This document shows, one piece after another, positions 46,079-58,800 of a DNA stretch of 64,000 nucleotides. Location of the stretch: assembly GCA_944989445.1 (NCBI GenBank), contig CALYLW010000044.1:783501-847500 (forward strand). Reading direction: 5' to 3'. The notes below the pieces were generated by a model. The model was not told the DNA's origin. It saw only the letters and a list, made by a program, of their open reading frames with translations, and did not search any database. The position numbers and the translations under genes were made by a program. Position 1 is the stretch's first letter. Every line of letters starts with the position of its first letter. The DNA comes from Ampullaceana balthica (taxonomy: Eukaryota; Mollusca; Gastropoda; Lymnaeidae).

Positions 46079-46765
46079 AGTATATAGAAAAAAAACTATT
46101 TGTTACGTTGGCTCCTAATGGTTTGAACCACGTTCACAATTTTACGGAACTCAAGAATCTTTTTCCAGTCATGTTTTTTTTAAATTCAATTCTATGTCGT
46201 TTAAGCCTGGCTTCTAATTCCTACCAACTGATTTTTTTGACTTTTTAATAGTTATTTTTGTTGTGGTTGTTCTTTAATTTAGATTCACTTCTAGAACACA
46301 CACAACTGACAAACTTGAAGAATGAATAAGTCACCATGACATCAATGTCACGTTCTTGAACTCTTTCGGTATCTTTGGCTATTAGTTTAGTTGTTTTCTA
46401 AAGTAACGCTGAGGAATTCGCCCCCCTGACAAAGTGCGTTTGGGGGCTAGTGCCCCATTTGCCCTCACCTTGCTACGACGCGTGCTAAACTAATGACTTC
46501 TGGACTTCCAATAATAATACACACATTTATACAGCGCCATTACTTTATATAATATTGTAAGACCCAAACCTTAATTTTTAAAAAAACCGTATTCCTAATA
46601 TTTAAGCTTGCATGTATACACAATGTCACAACAACATTAGCTTTGAAAATGTTTGACAATTGACGTAAGTGATGCCAGTGGGAGAACTAGACTACTCCTC
46701 TAAACTTAAAGTTAATAAAATATTATTTACTATCAACAATTATCAAACTAACATTGGCTTATCTG
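46079..46765. other. Intergenic sequence
   Basis: I see no supported gene. Confidence 0.5.
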
Positions 46766-47012
46766 GCAATTGGCGGCTGGATAGCGAAGTCAATAGTGCG
46801 CTCGCCTCACAAACTGAGGGGCATGGGATCGATTTCACTATAAAAATGTTAATGAATGACTAACGCTAAGAAAGTCCTCCGCTGACCTGGAGAGGGATGG
46901 GCGTCGCCAGGTTTATCAAGCCCGAGAATGTTCTAATAGAAACATTAGAACCCCCTACGACTACGGGGTTATAACGACCACGAGGTTATGGGACTAAATA
47001 AAAAAAAATTTT
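46766..47012 (+). mobile_element. tRNA-headed SINE, second family
   Basis: The head reads TGGCGGCTGGATAGCGAAGT (A-box-like), then GTGCGCTCGCCTCACAAACT (anticodon arm-like), GAGGGGCATGGGATCGATTT (a decayed B-box). The body contains TGACCTGGAGAGGGATGGGC and CCCGAGAATGTTCTAATAGA, and ends with TTATGGGACTAAAT and an A-rich tail. Its body differs from the SINE at 13040. Pol III transcription is inferred from the head only. Confidence 0.75.
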
Positions 47013-47055
47013 AAAATCTGGCAATTGTAGCTATTGAGCTTTAAATAACAGAAAT

Positions 47056-47226
47056 CATTGATGTCACATTGATGTCACATTGATGTCACATTGATGTCAC
47101 ATTGATGTCACATTGATGTCACATTGATGTCACATTGATGTCACATTGATGTCACATTGATGTCACATTGATGTCACATTGATGTCACATTGATGTCACA
47201 TTGATGTCACATTGATGTCACATTGC
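47056..47226. repeat. 12-bp minisatellite (CATTGATGTCAC), 14 copies
   Basis: All copies are identical until the right edge (CATTGCCGTC). Confidence 0.97.
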
Positions 47227-47548
47227 CGTCTTAGGTTATGTCATGAGGAAAAGCGGAAAACTTCAATTTGAGTTCTAGGAACGAATATCATTTCATATTT
47301 CATATCTATCAAATGAATTAATTTTTTTTATTAATTTAGATGAAAAATCTATTTTCTTTAAATTAGAACATGTATCTATTTTATAGCTGTAAGTGTGTGT
47401 GTGTGTGTTGGGGGGGAGGGTAAAACTTGGCATGTGCGGCTGGAATCCCGTAATTGCGGCATAACGAGTATGTCAGTTTTAATTAAAATAGTTCCACTCA
47501 TTGAGGTAATAATATTAATGGGACGGTTTGCTTTAAGCCACTCGAAAA
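47227..47548. other. Intergenic sequence
   Basis: A (GT)n/G-run lies at 47394-47418. Nothing else is supported. Confidence 0.5.
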
Positions 47549-47866
47549 AGTCATACGTTTTAGTCATACGTTTTAGTCATACGTTTTAGTCATACGTTTT
47601 AGGCATACGTTTTAGTCATACGTTTTAGTCATACGTTTTAGTCATACGTTTTAGTCATACGTTTTAGTCATAAGTTTTAGTCATACGTTTTAGTCATACG
47701 TTTTAGTCATACGTTTTAGTCATACGTTTTAGTCATACGTTTTAGTCATACGTTTTAGTCATACGTTTTAGTCATACGTTTTAGTCATACGTTTTAGTCA
47801 TACGTTTTAGTCATACGTTTTAGTCATACGTTTTAGTCATACGTTTTAGTCATACGTTTTAGTCAT
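47549..47866. repeat. 13-bp minisatellite (AGTCATACGTTTT), about 24 copies
   Basis: Very homogeneous; one AGGCATACG and one CATAAG variant. Confidence 0.97.
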
Positions 47867-50274
47867 AGGTTTTTGTTTTCTATAGAACAAACAAATAATG
47901 TGTTTAAAAAACGAACATCACAACGAACTTCACAAAGCCATTGTGACCTCTGGCCTCTGACCCTTGGGTGCTGGGAGGAGAATCAGACAGGCCAAACGAC
48001 TACGTCATACAGATGTAGGATTGTGACGCAGACAAGACCAGCAGACGTTGAAAGTCTAACAAATTTAGTTACAATGCTGGGCTATCAATCAATCGGTGTG
48101 ACAAAGTTGGTGAAGGGGTGGGTAGAATGCCCGAATGAAGGAATCAGGAACTCGGGAAAGATACAGCGATTTGATTGGCGCTTTGTCGTGCGATGACTTT
48201 TTATCTCAACAGGGGTTCTGAAAATTTTTTGAGAAGTCATCATTTTATACAAGGAAAGTAAACTCTGTTTTCATTCTCTAATTTAGAAAGAGTGTGAACA
48301 AAAGGGGAGTCTTCTTTGTAATATATACCAATAAAAAACATAAAGATAAGAATTGAGCTTTAAAACATATTTGAGAATTTGAAGGGGAAAAAAAGTGATA
48401 AGTAGCAAAAATTAAATTATTTTAATGACTTCAAGCACGTTTATAAGATTTTTGCTTTCTGATCCGAAACTTGAATTAATTGAAATGTGCCAAAATAAAG
48501 AAATTCTCTATGAAGCTAATCTAGTATGTGCGGGTAGGGAAAGATCAATCAAATATTGGTTCAAACAATTTCCGCTCTTTGTCGTTCATGTAGTTCGGCT
48601 CAGTCAACATATTCTCCCTTACAAATTATAAGAATTTATTTGGAAAACATTCTTATTGTTTTTGTTTTTTATAAACGAAAATCTTCTCATTGTAATCGTG
48701 TTGAGACTGAACGAATTTGATTTTGGAACAATTCCAACTAGGCAAAACAAGTCGGCAAGAAGGGCTGAAGTCTTGCCTTATTTCTTAAAAGTTATACTCC
48801 TCTCCGTAACTTATTTTCATGATTATTTTTTTAATAAACTTTGAAATAAAACTTTTCTAAGAACAGAGAGGCTAAAAATAAAGTGCATTTATTTTAAAGA
48901 GCATTGATTGAATGCAACTCAAAGTTTGAGATTTTAGTTTTATTTAAGGATTTTATAAAACTTTGTTCGGCTTTGAATTGAAGGCCTACAAATGTAGCGT
49001 GGCCCGAAGTTTGTTTTGCTCATCCTGTATTATTGACCTAACAACCCGGACTTTTGTCAGCAATATTATGATTGAATATTTGTCGATGTTCAAACAACTT
49101 TGTGGCTGTCAATATTTGAATCACTAATATTAACAAAATGATTTAGCTCCAATTAAAACACTTTACCATGACTGGCAAAACCTGAACACAGAATTTAACT
49201 TGATTTTGGCCCTGGGCTTCTACAACAACAATAACAAAAAAAAGAGATTCTTATTTTTATTTTCCGGAAATGGTGAGGGGAGGGGAGGATACACAGCCCT
49301 GTGTCAAAAGCACTTGGTCCGACTGGCTATCAGTCCAGGCAGGAACTGGCAACCGTTAGACCACATTCATCCCCCAAAATCTCCTTCTGATTGGTTTAAC
49401 TCTCGGTGACAATAGTCGGAGAATGACAGCCGGTCACAGAGCCCGTGTCACGTGATTAGCGAATAATCGAGAGAAAATGGCAGATTGGCCAGGGAACAAT
49501 GTTCCTTTTAAGCTGTGCGGCTCCGCGGCCGCGCAGACATCTGACTGATGCTGCGCAGCAATTTTGAAGAAGCATGGGGGAAAAAAACTTAAACCGATGG
49601 CAGTTAAGTTAACTTCTTAAACGTATGACAATTAAGTTTTTTAAGTGTTTGAGAACGATTCTTTAAAACCGAAAGTTTTGTACGAGAGGGGCTTTTTTTA
49701 GTGATTGTTTTGAATTGCAATTTGCTGATTTTTCTACATGAAGATGCATTTGTTTTTCGGTGTAATACATTTTGATTGTGTGAGTTATGCTAAAATACAA
49801 TATTCCTTCATTTTGAATGTTAATTATTTCGTCCAGCTCTTCTGTCAATTCATTTATTCTTCTTTACAATATGCCATTATCTCCTTCAAGTTTCCCCCAT
49901 CCATCTCCACCCATTCCCGACTAATCTCCATATTTCCGACTGAACAAGTTCATGGGCCAACACAAAAGTTCATTGTTCACAGCGAAACTTTATCAAACAT
50001 CAAGCGGCTATAGCGTATCAAAACATTTGTCACGTGATCGAGTTTGCTGTCTTCTGCTAACACTTTGCTTGCTCACTGCCCGTTGTAAATAGAAAACTAC
50101 TGCAGTTGTGTTTTAAAAACTATTTTATTAGTTGCACGAGAAGCCACTCATGCGAATAAACATGTGCTCGCTTACCACGGGTTGATTGCTAGACAAGAAT
50201 TCATTTCGTTAGGACTGTCAAACCGTAAAAATTGTTGCAAAAGGTTTTTTGGATTCTAAGGGAACTGGGTAGTG
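47867..50274. other. Intergenic sequence, 2.4 kb, repeat-poor
   Basis: Frames of 62-107 residues (for example 47873-48196 +, 48425-48631 +, 49738-50013 +) have no recognisable motif. A possible unseen exon cannot be excluded, but none is supported. Confidence 0.45.
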
Positions 50275-50495
50275 TTTCTAGTGATGTCAAGTGTTATAAA
50301 TTATGTCTGTTGATGTGAATGATGTCTTGGAGTGACGTAGGTTGATACGAGTGATGTCCCTTGATACGTGTAATGTCTATTGACTCTTGTTCGTTTAGGG
50401 ATACGAAGGATGTTTTATTGTACCAATGATGTTTGATTATACGAGTGATGTCTAGTTGTATAAGTCATGTCTTATTATACAAGGGATGGTTTGTT
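50275..50495. repeat. Highly diverged repeat of about 20 bp
   Basis: Recurring GATGTCTnTTGATACGAGT-like text at irregular spacing, about ten weak copies. It is an old array. Confidence 0.65.
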
Positions 50496-50564
50496 ATACG
50501 AGAGATATCTTGTTATATCAGCAATTTCTAGTGATTTATTTCCTGAAAGAGGATTTAATCAGAT

Positions 50565-50662
50565 GGAATGTCACAGAGGGAATGTCACAGAGGGAATGTC
50601 ACAGAGGGAATGTCACAGAGGGAATGTCACAGAGGGAATGTCACAGAGGGAATGTCACAGAG
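50565..50662. repeat. 14-bp repeat (GGAATGTCACAGAG), 7 copies
   Basis: Seven identical copies. Confidence 0.97.
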
Positions 50663-51555
50663 TATGTTACTTTCCTTTCTAATATCTAATTTGCCCTGTT
50701 TTAATCTTATTTCAACACATTCTAATTTAGTTGTCTGACACGTTATTATCATTTATTTCACAAACCCACATTAAGCGACTTTTTGAAAACATAGATCGAA
50801 CATATCGCATGTTTTTTTTCCCCATCGAAAGATTTTTTTTTCTTTTTTGGCAGATGATCGAACTAATTACATCGAGATTAAGGAATTTAATCATAAAATA
50901 CAAGGAAACATTTGTTCAACCGTGTAAAATGGTCAGGACAATTTTTTAGACAAGCTCGTGTGAACTTTAATAATTAGTTTTGAAAATCCTTGAGATTATA
51001 CGATGTATAAAATAGAAAAAATTAATCTGTATTAAGGAATTTTTTTAAAAACATTGTTTTAGCCATTTTTATTGAAAAATTTATTCTGTTAAGCGTTAGA
51101 AGCTTTCTGTTAGTTTTTAACTTTTACGTGGGTCCACTGTTGCTAATCGGTCAGTTATTATTTAGAAATTATTTCATTTTTTATTCTAGAATTTACGTCA
51201 TGAAATTCTTGTAATGATAAATAGCTAAATTATAAAAGTTAAAAATAGTTGAAGATATTTTATAAATATTGGAGCTTGTCATTTTTACTTAACGTCGCTA
51301 AATGTTGATCTAGTTTCTGATTGAAGCCAGCGGCCCATAGAATGACTGGCCATCGTCAACAAGCGTCCAAGGGACATAAAACTAAAACCGACGACAGAGA
51401 CCTGAGAGGCACTGCAACACCCCCACCACCTGTCTTCCCGTCTCCCTCCCTTTTTAAACCCCACTGACTTAGATAGGATATGGGGTGAAGTGGTGTCTGA
51501 ATTATTTTATTTTAGGTTAAATGCGCTCCACAAAATACCCCCTACTTTGTCCCTG
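50663..51555. other. AT-rich intergenic sequence
   Basis: I see no supported feature. Confidence 0.5.
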
Positions 51556-52118
51556 TACGCTTATATATGTAATCTTATATCTGTAATCTTATATCTGTAA
51601 TCTTACATCTGTAATCTTATATCTGTAATCGTATATATGTAATCTTATATCTGTAATCTTACATCTGTAATCTTATATCTGTAATCTTATATATGCAATC
51701 TTATATCTGTAATCTTACATCTGTAATCTTACATCTGTAATTTTATATATGTAATCTTATATATGTAATTTTACATCTGTAATCTTATATCTGTAATCTT
51801 ATATATGTAATCTTATATCTGTAATCTTACATCTGTAATCTTACATCTGTAATCTTACATCTGTAATCTTATATCTGTAATCGTATATATGTAATCTTAT
51901 ATCTGTAATCTTACATCTGTAATCTTATATCTGTAATCGTATATATGTAATCTTATATCTGTAATCTTACATCTGTAATCTTACATCTGTAATCTTACAT
52001 CTGTAATCTTATATCTGTAATCTTATATATGTAATCTTATATCTGTAATCTTACATCTGTAATCTTACATCTGTAATCTTACATCGGTTATCTTATATAT
52101 GTAATATTATATCTGTAA
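51556..52118. repeat. 14-bp array (TGTAATCTTATATC), about 40 copies, left part
   Basis: Units alternate among TATATC, TACATC and TATATA endings, forming a longer higher-order pattern. The array is interrupted at 52119 by a TIR element and resumes at 52913. Confidence 0.97.
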
Positions 52119-52912
52119 TTAACGATTAATTTCTCGATTAATCGTTAAAAATTGAAAACGATTAATTTTTTAAACGATTAATCGACCCACCACTTATAAA
52201 TGTACTGGAAGTGAAAAAGTAAAATATTTCGGCCGATAAATATAAACTAATTTCCGGACGATTATACGAACATTTTTGATAAAACTATTCCCTTAGGTGA
52301 TTGTTCAAAATGTTGATAAAGGTTGTTTCCATTGAGAGAAATCGTTTGCCTACCAAGCAATGTTCCCTCTAAGTCTAAGCTCGTTGTTTCGTGTGCAAAG
52401 TTTTAAAAGAACTCGTGTGCAAAGTTGCACAACGTCCATTTTTTGTGCAAAATTTTACAAAATTTTCTGCGCGGTGATTCTGCGTGGCGTCGGTCAAATA
52501 TCTGCGCAGCGGCGCTGCTTAAAGGGAACATTGCTACCATGGTTCTAACACTTCGCTTACATATCACCTGCAAACCAAACATACACTACAATATTAGAAA
52601 CTTCAGCTGAGACAATCTAAAGCTATGTGAACGATTATTTAGCTCGGCTAGTTATACATGTATTGTCGATAAGACCCGCTCATCACTTGAACCAAATAAT
52701 GTCAATACACTTGTCTGTTTGCGTTGTTGGTTAAAAGATGTCATATAAAGAAGATATTCCAGTGTTATTTTGAATTTAGACAAGTACGTTTAATAAGTGC
52801 TACTTATGACACCATACATTTCAATTTTTGGCTTTAATCGAAATTAACGATTAATTAATCGTTAATTTTTCAAAATTTAACGATTAATTTTAAATTAATC
52901 GATAACAGCCCT
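52119..52912. mobile_element. TIR element inserted in the 14-bp array
   Basis: The left side (AACGATTAATTTCTCGATTA, then ATCGTTAAAAATTGAAAACG) is homologous to the reverse of the right side, which ends AAATTAATCGATAACAGCCC. The inverted region is about 65 bp. The extreme left terminus (the complement of AACAGCCC) is missing. The interior is non-coding and carries the hAT-like MITE at 52358-52533. Confidence 0.75.
52358..52533. mobile_element. hAT-like MITE, second copy, nested
   Basis: Inverted ends CAATGTTCCCTCTAAG and CTTAAAGGGAACATTG. The flanks CTACCAAG and CTACCATG form an 8-bp target duplication with one mismatch, as expected for hAT. The interior includes ACTCGTGTGCAAAGTTGCAC, a diverged internal duplication (TTTCGTGTGCAAAGTT) and CTGCGCGGTGATTCTGCG. 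Same family as 15992-16177. Confidence 0.85.
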
Positions 52913-53040
52913 AGTAATCTTACATATTTAATCTTACATATGTAATCTTACATATGTAACCTTATGTCTTTAATCTTACATCTGCAATCTTACATCTGTA
53001 ATCTTATATCTGTAATCTTACATCTGTATTCTTATATTTA
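52913..53040. repeat. 14-bp array, right part
   Basis: About nine units (TGTAATCTTACATC and TACATATG variants) continue the array interrupted at 52119. They are more diverged than the left part. Confidence 0.93.
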
Positions 53041-54293
53041 TATCAGCAAGCTTAACCATCAAACCTTGTATTCGTTAACAAAAGTGGGTTTTAAACCACT
53101 TGTACATTTCCCAACATTACAAAGGTCACCACACTTGCCAACACTACAAAAAGCCAATTTTTAGCCTTATGGTCAAAACTGGTGCTAGATATCTTTAGGT
53201 TGAGTGAAAATAAGCTAATCTCGCCCTCTGGAACGTTATGGGAAGAGTCCAAGACCGTGTGATGATCACGCATCGTACTCGCCTTGAGACCAACGCGCCA
53301 CAGTCCCTTGTTCAAGTTCTTTATAGCCTCGATGATCCTCTATATGAATGCAGCCTCGAGTTTGTAGCGTCTTCCGATGTCTAGAGTTGCGTTCTTTCTC
53401 TAATTGAGGCGCAACTTTTAGGATAGTAGGTAGGAGAAATTCAAATACAGTACATATATATTTTTTAAAATGATGCACTAAAAAGTAGACCGAATAATTT
53501 CTAACGCAGTCATTTACAACAACAAAAAATTAATTTTAAAAAATATATATTTTTTTATATTCAAATTATTTGTATTAATGTAGAAGTTGATCATAATTCT
53601 AATTCTAAATTTATTTTTGAATATTTCCTATACACATCTTATTGTGCGTAACGCATTTTTAAAATATAATTTCGTTTTTAGTGAATACTAGATGTAAACT
53701 TTTTTAAAAGATTCCACAACGCCCCACCCCCCACTTTTTTTTAATCGGTTGAATATTTAAGAATTTAAAATGATTGTTTGCAACCAATATAAACAGTAAA
53801 AAGAATGTTGGGTTAAGAATTTGGCAAACACCGTCCTCCAGATCACCGCTTGCCATTCATTTCAATAATAGGATGCAATTAGAAAGTCCGGACCACCACC
53901 CCCTGCAGTTCATGAACTATCGGACCATCCCGTGCAGTTCATGAACTATTCATAAAATTTTAAGCGATTATAAGATCAGAGGCGTTGTCTGACATGGGCG
54001 TGCCATGAAGCTGGAGGTTGCAGCCCCCGTGGAAGTCATGCCCTTCATATCCTGGTGACCCTGGGGAACCTCTTTTCCAAGTTTGTTGAAGTTCAAATGG
54101 CGGCCATCACGTGGTGTTGGCCCACTGATTTCCTAGTTGGTAATAATATTAGGAAATCGTTTCAACCTCTTTGTCATTTTAATCGTATCACAAACCAAAA
54201 AAACAACAACAAACAGGTAAAACTACAAAAGAAAAAAGAAACATTTTGTAAGTTTAATCTTTTATTTTATTTCTTAAATCTTTGTGTTACATT
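53041..54293. other. Intergenic sequence
   Basis: A 16-bp duplication (TGCAGTTCATGAACTA) occurs at about 53904 and 53934. No gene is supported. Confidence 0.5.
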
Positions 54294-54629
54294 CTCATAT
54301 CACACCACTTTGGTTAGATAGGTCAAGGTCATATCAAATCACTTTGGTTAGATAGGTCAAGGTCATATCAAATCACTTTGGTTAGATAGGTCAAGGTCAT
54401 ATCACACCACTTTGGTTAGATAGGTCAAGGTCATATCAAATCACTTTGGTTAGATAGGTCAAGGTCATATCAAATCACTTTGGTTAGATAGGTCAAGGTC
54501 ATATCAAATCACTTTGGTTAGATAGGTCAAGGTCATATCAAATCACTTTGGTTAGATAGGTCAAGGTCATATCAAATCACTTTGGTTAGATAGGTCAAGG
54601 TCATATCAAATCACTTTGGTTAGATAGGT
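54294..54629. repeat. 34-bp minisatellite, about 10 copies, with TCAAGGTCA sites
   Basis: The unit contains GTCATATCAAATCACTTTGG followed by TTAGATAGGTCAAG. TCAAGGTCA spans the unit junction at 54323 and every 34 bp to 54595, nine times. Two copies carry CACACC instead of CAAATC. Confidence 0.97.
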
Positions 54630-55870
54630 AAAATTATGCTGCAAAATATGATGAGCACTTGAAAGTAATGTAATAGTGTAATAAAACAAATATTTAAAAA
54701 TATTTTTAAAAATGGCAGGGTTTGTGACCATTGTATGTGTAAACTAAAGAGCTCTGCTGTCAAGCCCTTGGAATCACAATATCCATTGAATAATGGGGCA
54801 CGGCCAAAAATTTATCAGCAGTGTGCACTGTCCAAATGTTAACAGACACTCCTAATGTCACCGCACAGTCAATATGTCATGTCAGTTCAAATGTCGTGTC
54901 ATCGCCCAAAATTATGAGCTGCACAATTACCAATTTAATGTCCCAACAATTATGGCACAAATCAACATGTGTAAAGATATGTCAATTAAATATGATTGTA
55001 AAATCAAATGGTGTCGATTTCATATTGGTAAAAGTAAAAGAATATGGCACAAGGCGCTTTATTTCCTTAAAATCATATGGCACAAAGTCTGAGGCTATTT
55101 GAATAATTTTTAAATCACAAGGCAAACAGTCTTCAGTTTATCTAACATTATTCAGAACAACAAATGGTAAAAACAAACAGACAGACAGACAAACAGACTG
55201 ACAAACTGACACAATCAAAGGTGTACAGGAAACAAATTCGGTGCAGTACAATAAACAAAAATTTCAACATGAAACTTTCGGGACAGAAGTATTTCTTCTT
55301 TTTTATAGAATTTCACGTTTCCAAAAATGAATTTAAATTTTAAAACATTCCATTGATTAGAGTACATCCACTATTTACATTTCCAATATTCAATATTTTG
55401 TTAATACTGTACATCTTAAATACACAAAAATGAAAAAAAAATATATATATAATAAATCTTAATAAAATCAAAATTTTTTACATTTTTATGAAACAAAAAA
55501 TGTAATTTATTTTTCCAGATAGATAAAATAAAAAGTGTTAATGGAACCGGATGTTGGGGGAGGATGGGGGTGGAATGTGTTTACATCAACATCTCCTCTG
55601 CTCTCCAAATGGTGAGAGTATTTCCAAGCAGAGTTATGCTCCTTTCACACAAGCAGCTGTATGCGTTATATTCCTTGCCAGAAGTGAAATCTTTTCATGT
55701 TTTAGGCTTTTTGAGTTCATTTTCAAAGAAAAACAAAAGTATGAAAATTAAAAATATTTTGTCAGGACGCCATTGTTATTTTGTGTTTGCCAATTTTTTA
55801 TTTTTGCCTTCAATGTCTTTTACCATTTCTAATTTGGTCTTTGATAATAACTTTAAAAGAACATCTCAAC
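54630..55870. other. AT-rich intergenic sequence
   Basis: Frames at 54821-55102 and 55564-55932 show no motif. A short CAGACAGACAGACAAAC run lies near 55180. Confidence 0.5.
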
Positions 55871-55874
55871 TTAA

Positions 55875-58800
55875 CTCTTTCCCTGCCAGGTTTCAGGGTC
55901 TTCTCCATGTTTGTGCCAGACAAATTGTTTAGTTTTATAATTTTTTTAAGGGTGATATTAACTATCGTAAAATTTAAAATAAATGTCTTATACAACATTG
56001 ATGTATCTCATATCAAAATGAAGGAAAATGAATAGAGAATACAAATATGTAGAAGGAAATATTATCCAAAAAAATAATAATTTTCATTATAATTTTTGGT
56101 GATTAATTTTTGTGTGTCAAATTTTCTTTATTAAAAATCTGAACTTACCAGACTAAAAAAAGTCTGCAGCTGTAATCCTTTTCTCCTTTAATTATCACAA
56201 TATATATTCCATTTATGAAATAAATGCTTTTTAAATTAAAAAATATCCCATGTAGTTTTAAAGTTATGACAATTTTTATATTGATGACGTCCATGGCACA
56301 AAACGTTTTTTCCTTTATTTCATTGTACAGAAAACCAACTGTGACCAACTGTCACCACCGCTCCTTTCCCATCTATTCATAAGGATGAAAATATTATAAA
56401 AATCCCAAAACTAATGTTTTATCATTGTTTTCCAATGTTTCTGCATCAATAATTCACATTTAAATTTAATAAGATAGCAATAAATACTATAATAAACCAC
56501 AATGTTCATTGAGTCGGTGTGGCCAATAAACCACAATGTTCATTGAGTCGGTGTGGCCAATAAACCACAATGTTCATTGAGTAGGTGTGGCCAATAAACC
56601 ACAATGTTCATTGAGTGGGTGTGGCCAATAAACCACAATGTTCATTGAGTGGGTGTGGCCAATAAACCACAATGTTCATTGAGTAGGTGTGGCCAATAAA
56701 CCACAATGTTCATTGAGTAGGTGTGGCCAATAAACCACAATGTTCATTGAGTAGGTGTGGCCAATAAATCACAATGTTCATTGAGTAGGTGTGGCCAATA
56801 AACCACAATGTTCATTGAGTCGGTGTGGCCAATAAACCACAATGTTCATTGAGTAGGTGTGGCCAATAAACCACAATGTTCATTGAGTGGGTGTGGCCAA
56901 TAAACCACAATGTTCATTGAGTGGGTGTGGCCAATAAACCACAATGTTCATTGAGTAGGTGTGGCCAATAAACCACAATGTTCATTGAGTAGGTGTGGCC
57001 AATAAACCACAATGTTCATTGAGTAGGTGTGGCCAATAAATCACAATGTTCATTGAGTAGGTGTGGCCAATAAATCACAATGTTCATTGAGTAGGTGTGG
57101 CCAATAAACCACAATGTTCATTGAGTAGGTGTGGCCAATAAATCACAATGTTCATTGAGTAGGTGTGGCCAATAAACCACAATGTTCATTGAGTGGGTGT
57201 GGCCAATAAACCACAATGTTCATTGAGTAGGTGTGGCCAATAAACCACAATGTTCATTGAGTCGGTGTGGCCAATAAACCACAATGTTCATTGAGTCTGT
57301 GTGGCCAATAAACCACAATGTTCATTGAGTCGGTGTGGCCAATAAACCACAATGTTCATTGAGTAGGTGTGGCCAATAAACCACAATGTTCATTGAGTCG
57401 GTGTGGCCAATAAACCACAATGTTCATTGAGTAGGTGTGGCCAATAAACCACAATGTTCATTGAGTCGGTGTGGCCAATAAACCACAATGTTCATTGAGT
57501 AGGTGTGGCCAATAAACCACAATGTTCATTGAGTAGGTGTGGCCAATAAACCACAATGTTCATTGAGTAGGTGTGGCCAATAAACCACAATGTTCATTGA
57601 GTAGGTGTGGCCAATAAACCACAATGTTCATTGAGTAGGTGTGGCCAATAAACGACAATGTTCATTGAGTAGGTGTGGCCAATAAACCACAATGTTCATT
57701 GAGTGGGTGTGGCCAATAAATCACAATGTTCATTGAGTAGGTGTGGCCAATAAACCACAATGTTCATTGAGTGGGTGTGGCCAATAAACCACAATGTTCA
57801 TTGAGTAGGTGTGGCCAATAAACCACAATGTTCATTGAGTCTGTGTGGCCAATAAACCACAATGTTCATTGAGTCTGTGTGGCCAATAAACCACAATGTT
57901 CATTGAGTAGGTGTGGCCAATAAACCACAATGTTCATTGAGTAGGTGTGGCCAATAAACAACAATGTTCATTGAGTAGGTGTGGCCAATAAACCACAATG
58001 TTCATTGAGTAGGTGTGGCCAATAAACCACAATGTTCATTGAGTAGGTGTGGCCAATAAACGACAATGTTCATTGAGTCGGTGTGGCCAATAAACCACAA
58101 TGTTCATTGAGTCGGTGTGGCCAATAAACCACAATGTTCATTGAGTAGGTGTGGCCAATAAACCACAATGTTCATTGAGTAGGTGTGGCCAATAAACCAC
58201 AATGTTCATTGAGTAGGTGTGGCCAATAAACCACAATGTTCATTGAGTGGGTGTGGCCAATAAATCACAATGTTCATTGAGTAGGTGTGGCCAATAAACC
58301 ACAATGTTCATTGAGTAGGTGTGGCCAATAAACGACAATGTTCATTGAGTAGGTGTGGCCAATAAATCACATGGTTCATTGAGTAGGTGTGGCCAATAAA
58401 CCACAATGTTCATTGAGTGGGTGTGGCCAATAAACCACAATGTTCATTGAGTAGGTGTGGCCAATAAACCACAATGTTCATTGAGTAGGTGTGGCCAATA
58501 AACCACAATGTTCATTGAGTAGGTGTGGCCAATAAACCACAATGTTCATTGAGTGGGTGTGGCCAATAAATCACAATGTTCATTGAGTAGGTGTGGCCAA
58601 TAAACCACAATGTTCATTGAGTAGGTGTGGCCAATAAACCACAATGTTCATTGAGTGGGTGTGGCCAATAAATCACAATGTTCATTGAGTAGGTGTGGCC
58701 AATAAACCACAATGTTCATTGAGTGGGTGTGGCCAATAAACCACAATGTTCATTGAGTCGGTGTGGCCAATAAACCACAATGTTCATTGAGTAGGTGTGG

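Noticed and set aside
47873..48196. 107-residue plus frame as a possible gene
   Set aside because: No motif, starts at the edge of the 13-bp array, and its composition is ordinary intergenic.
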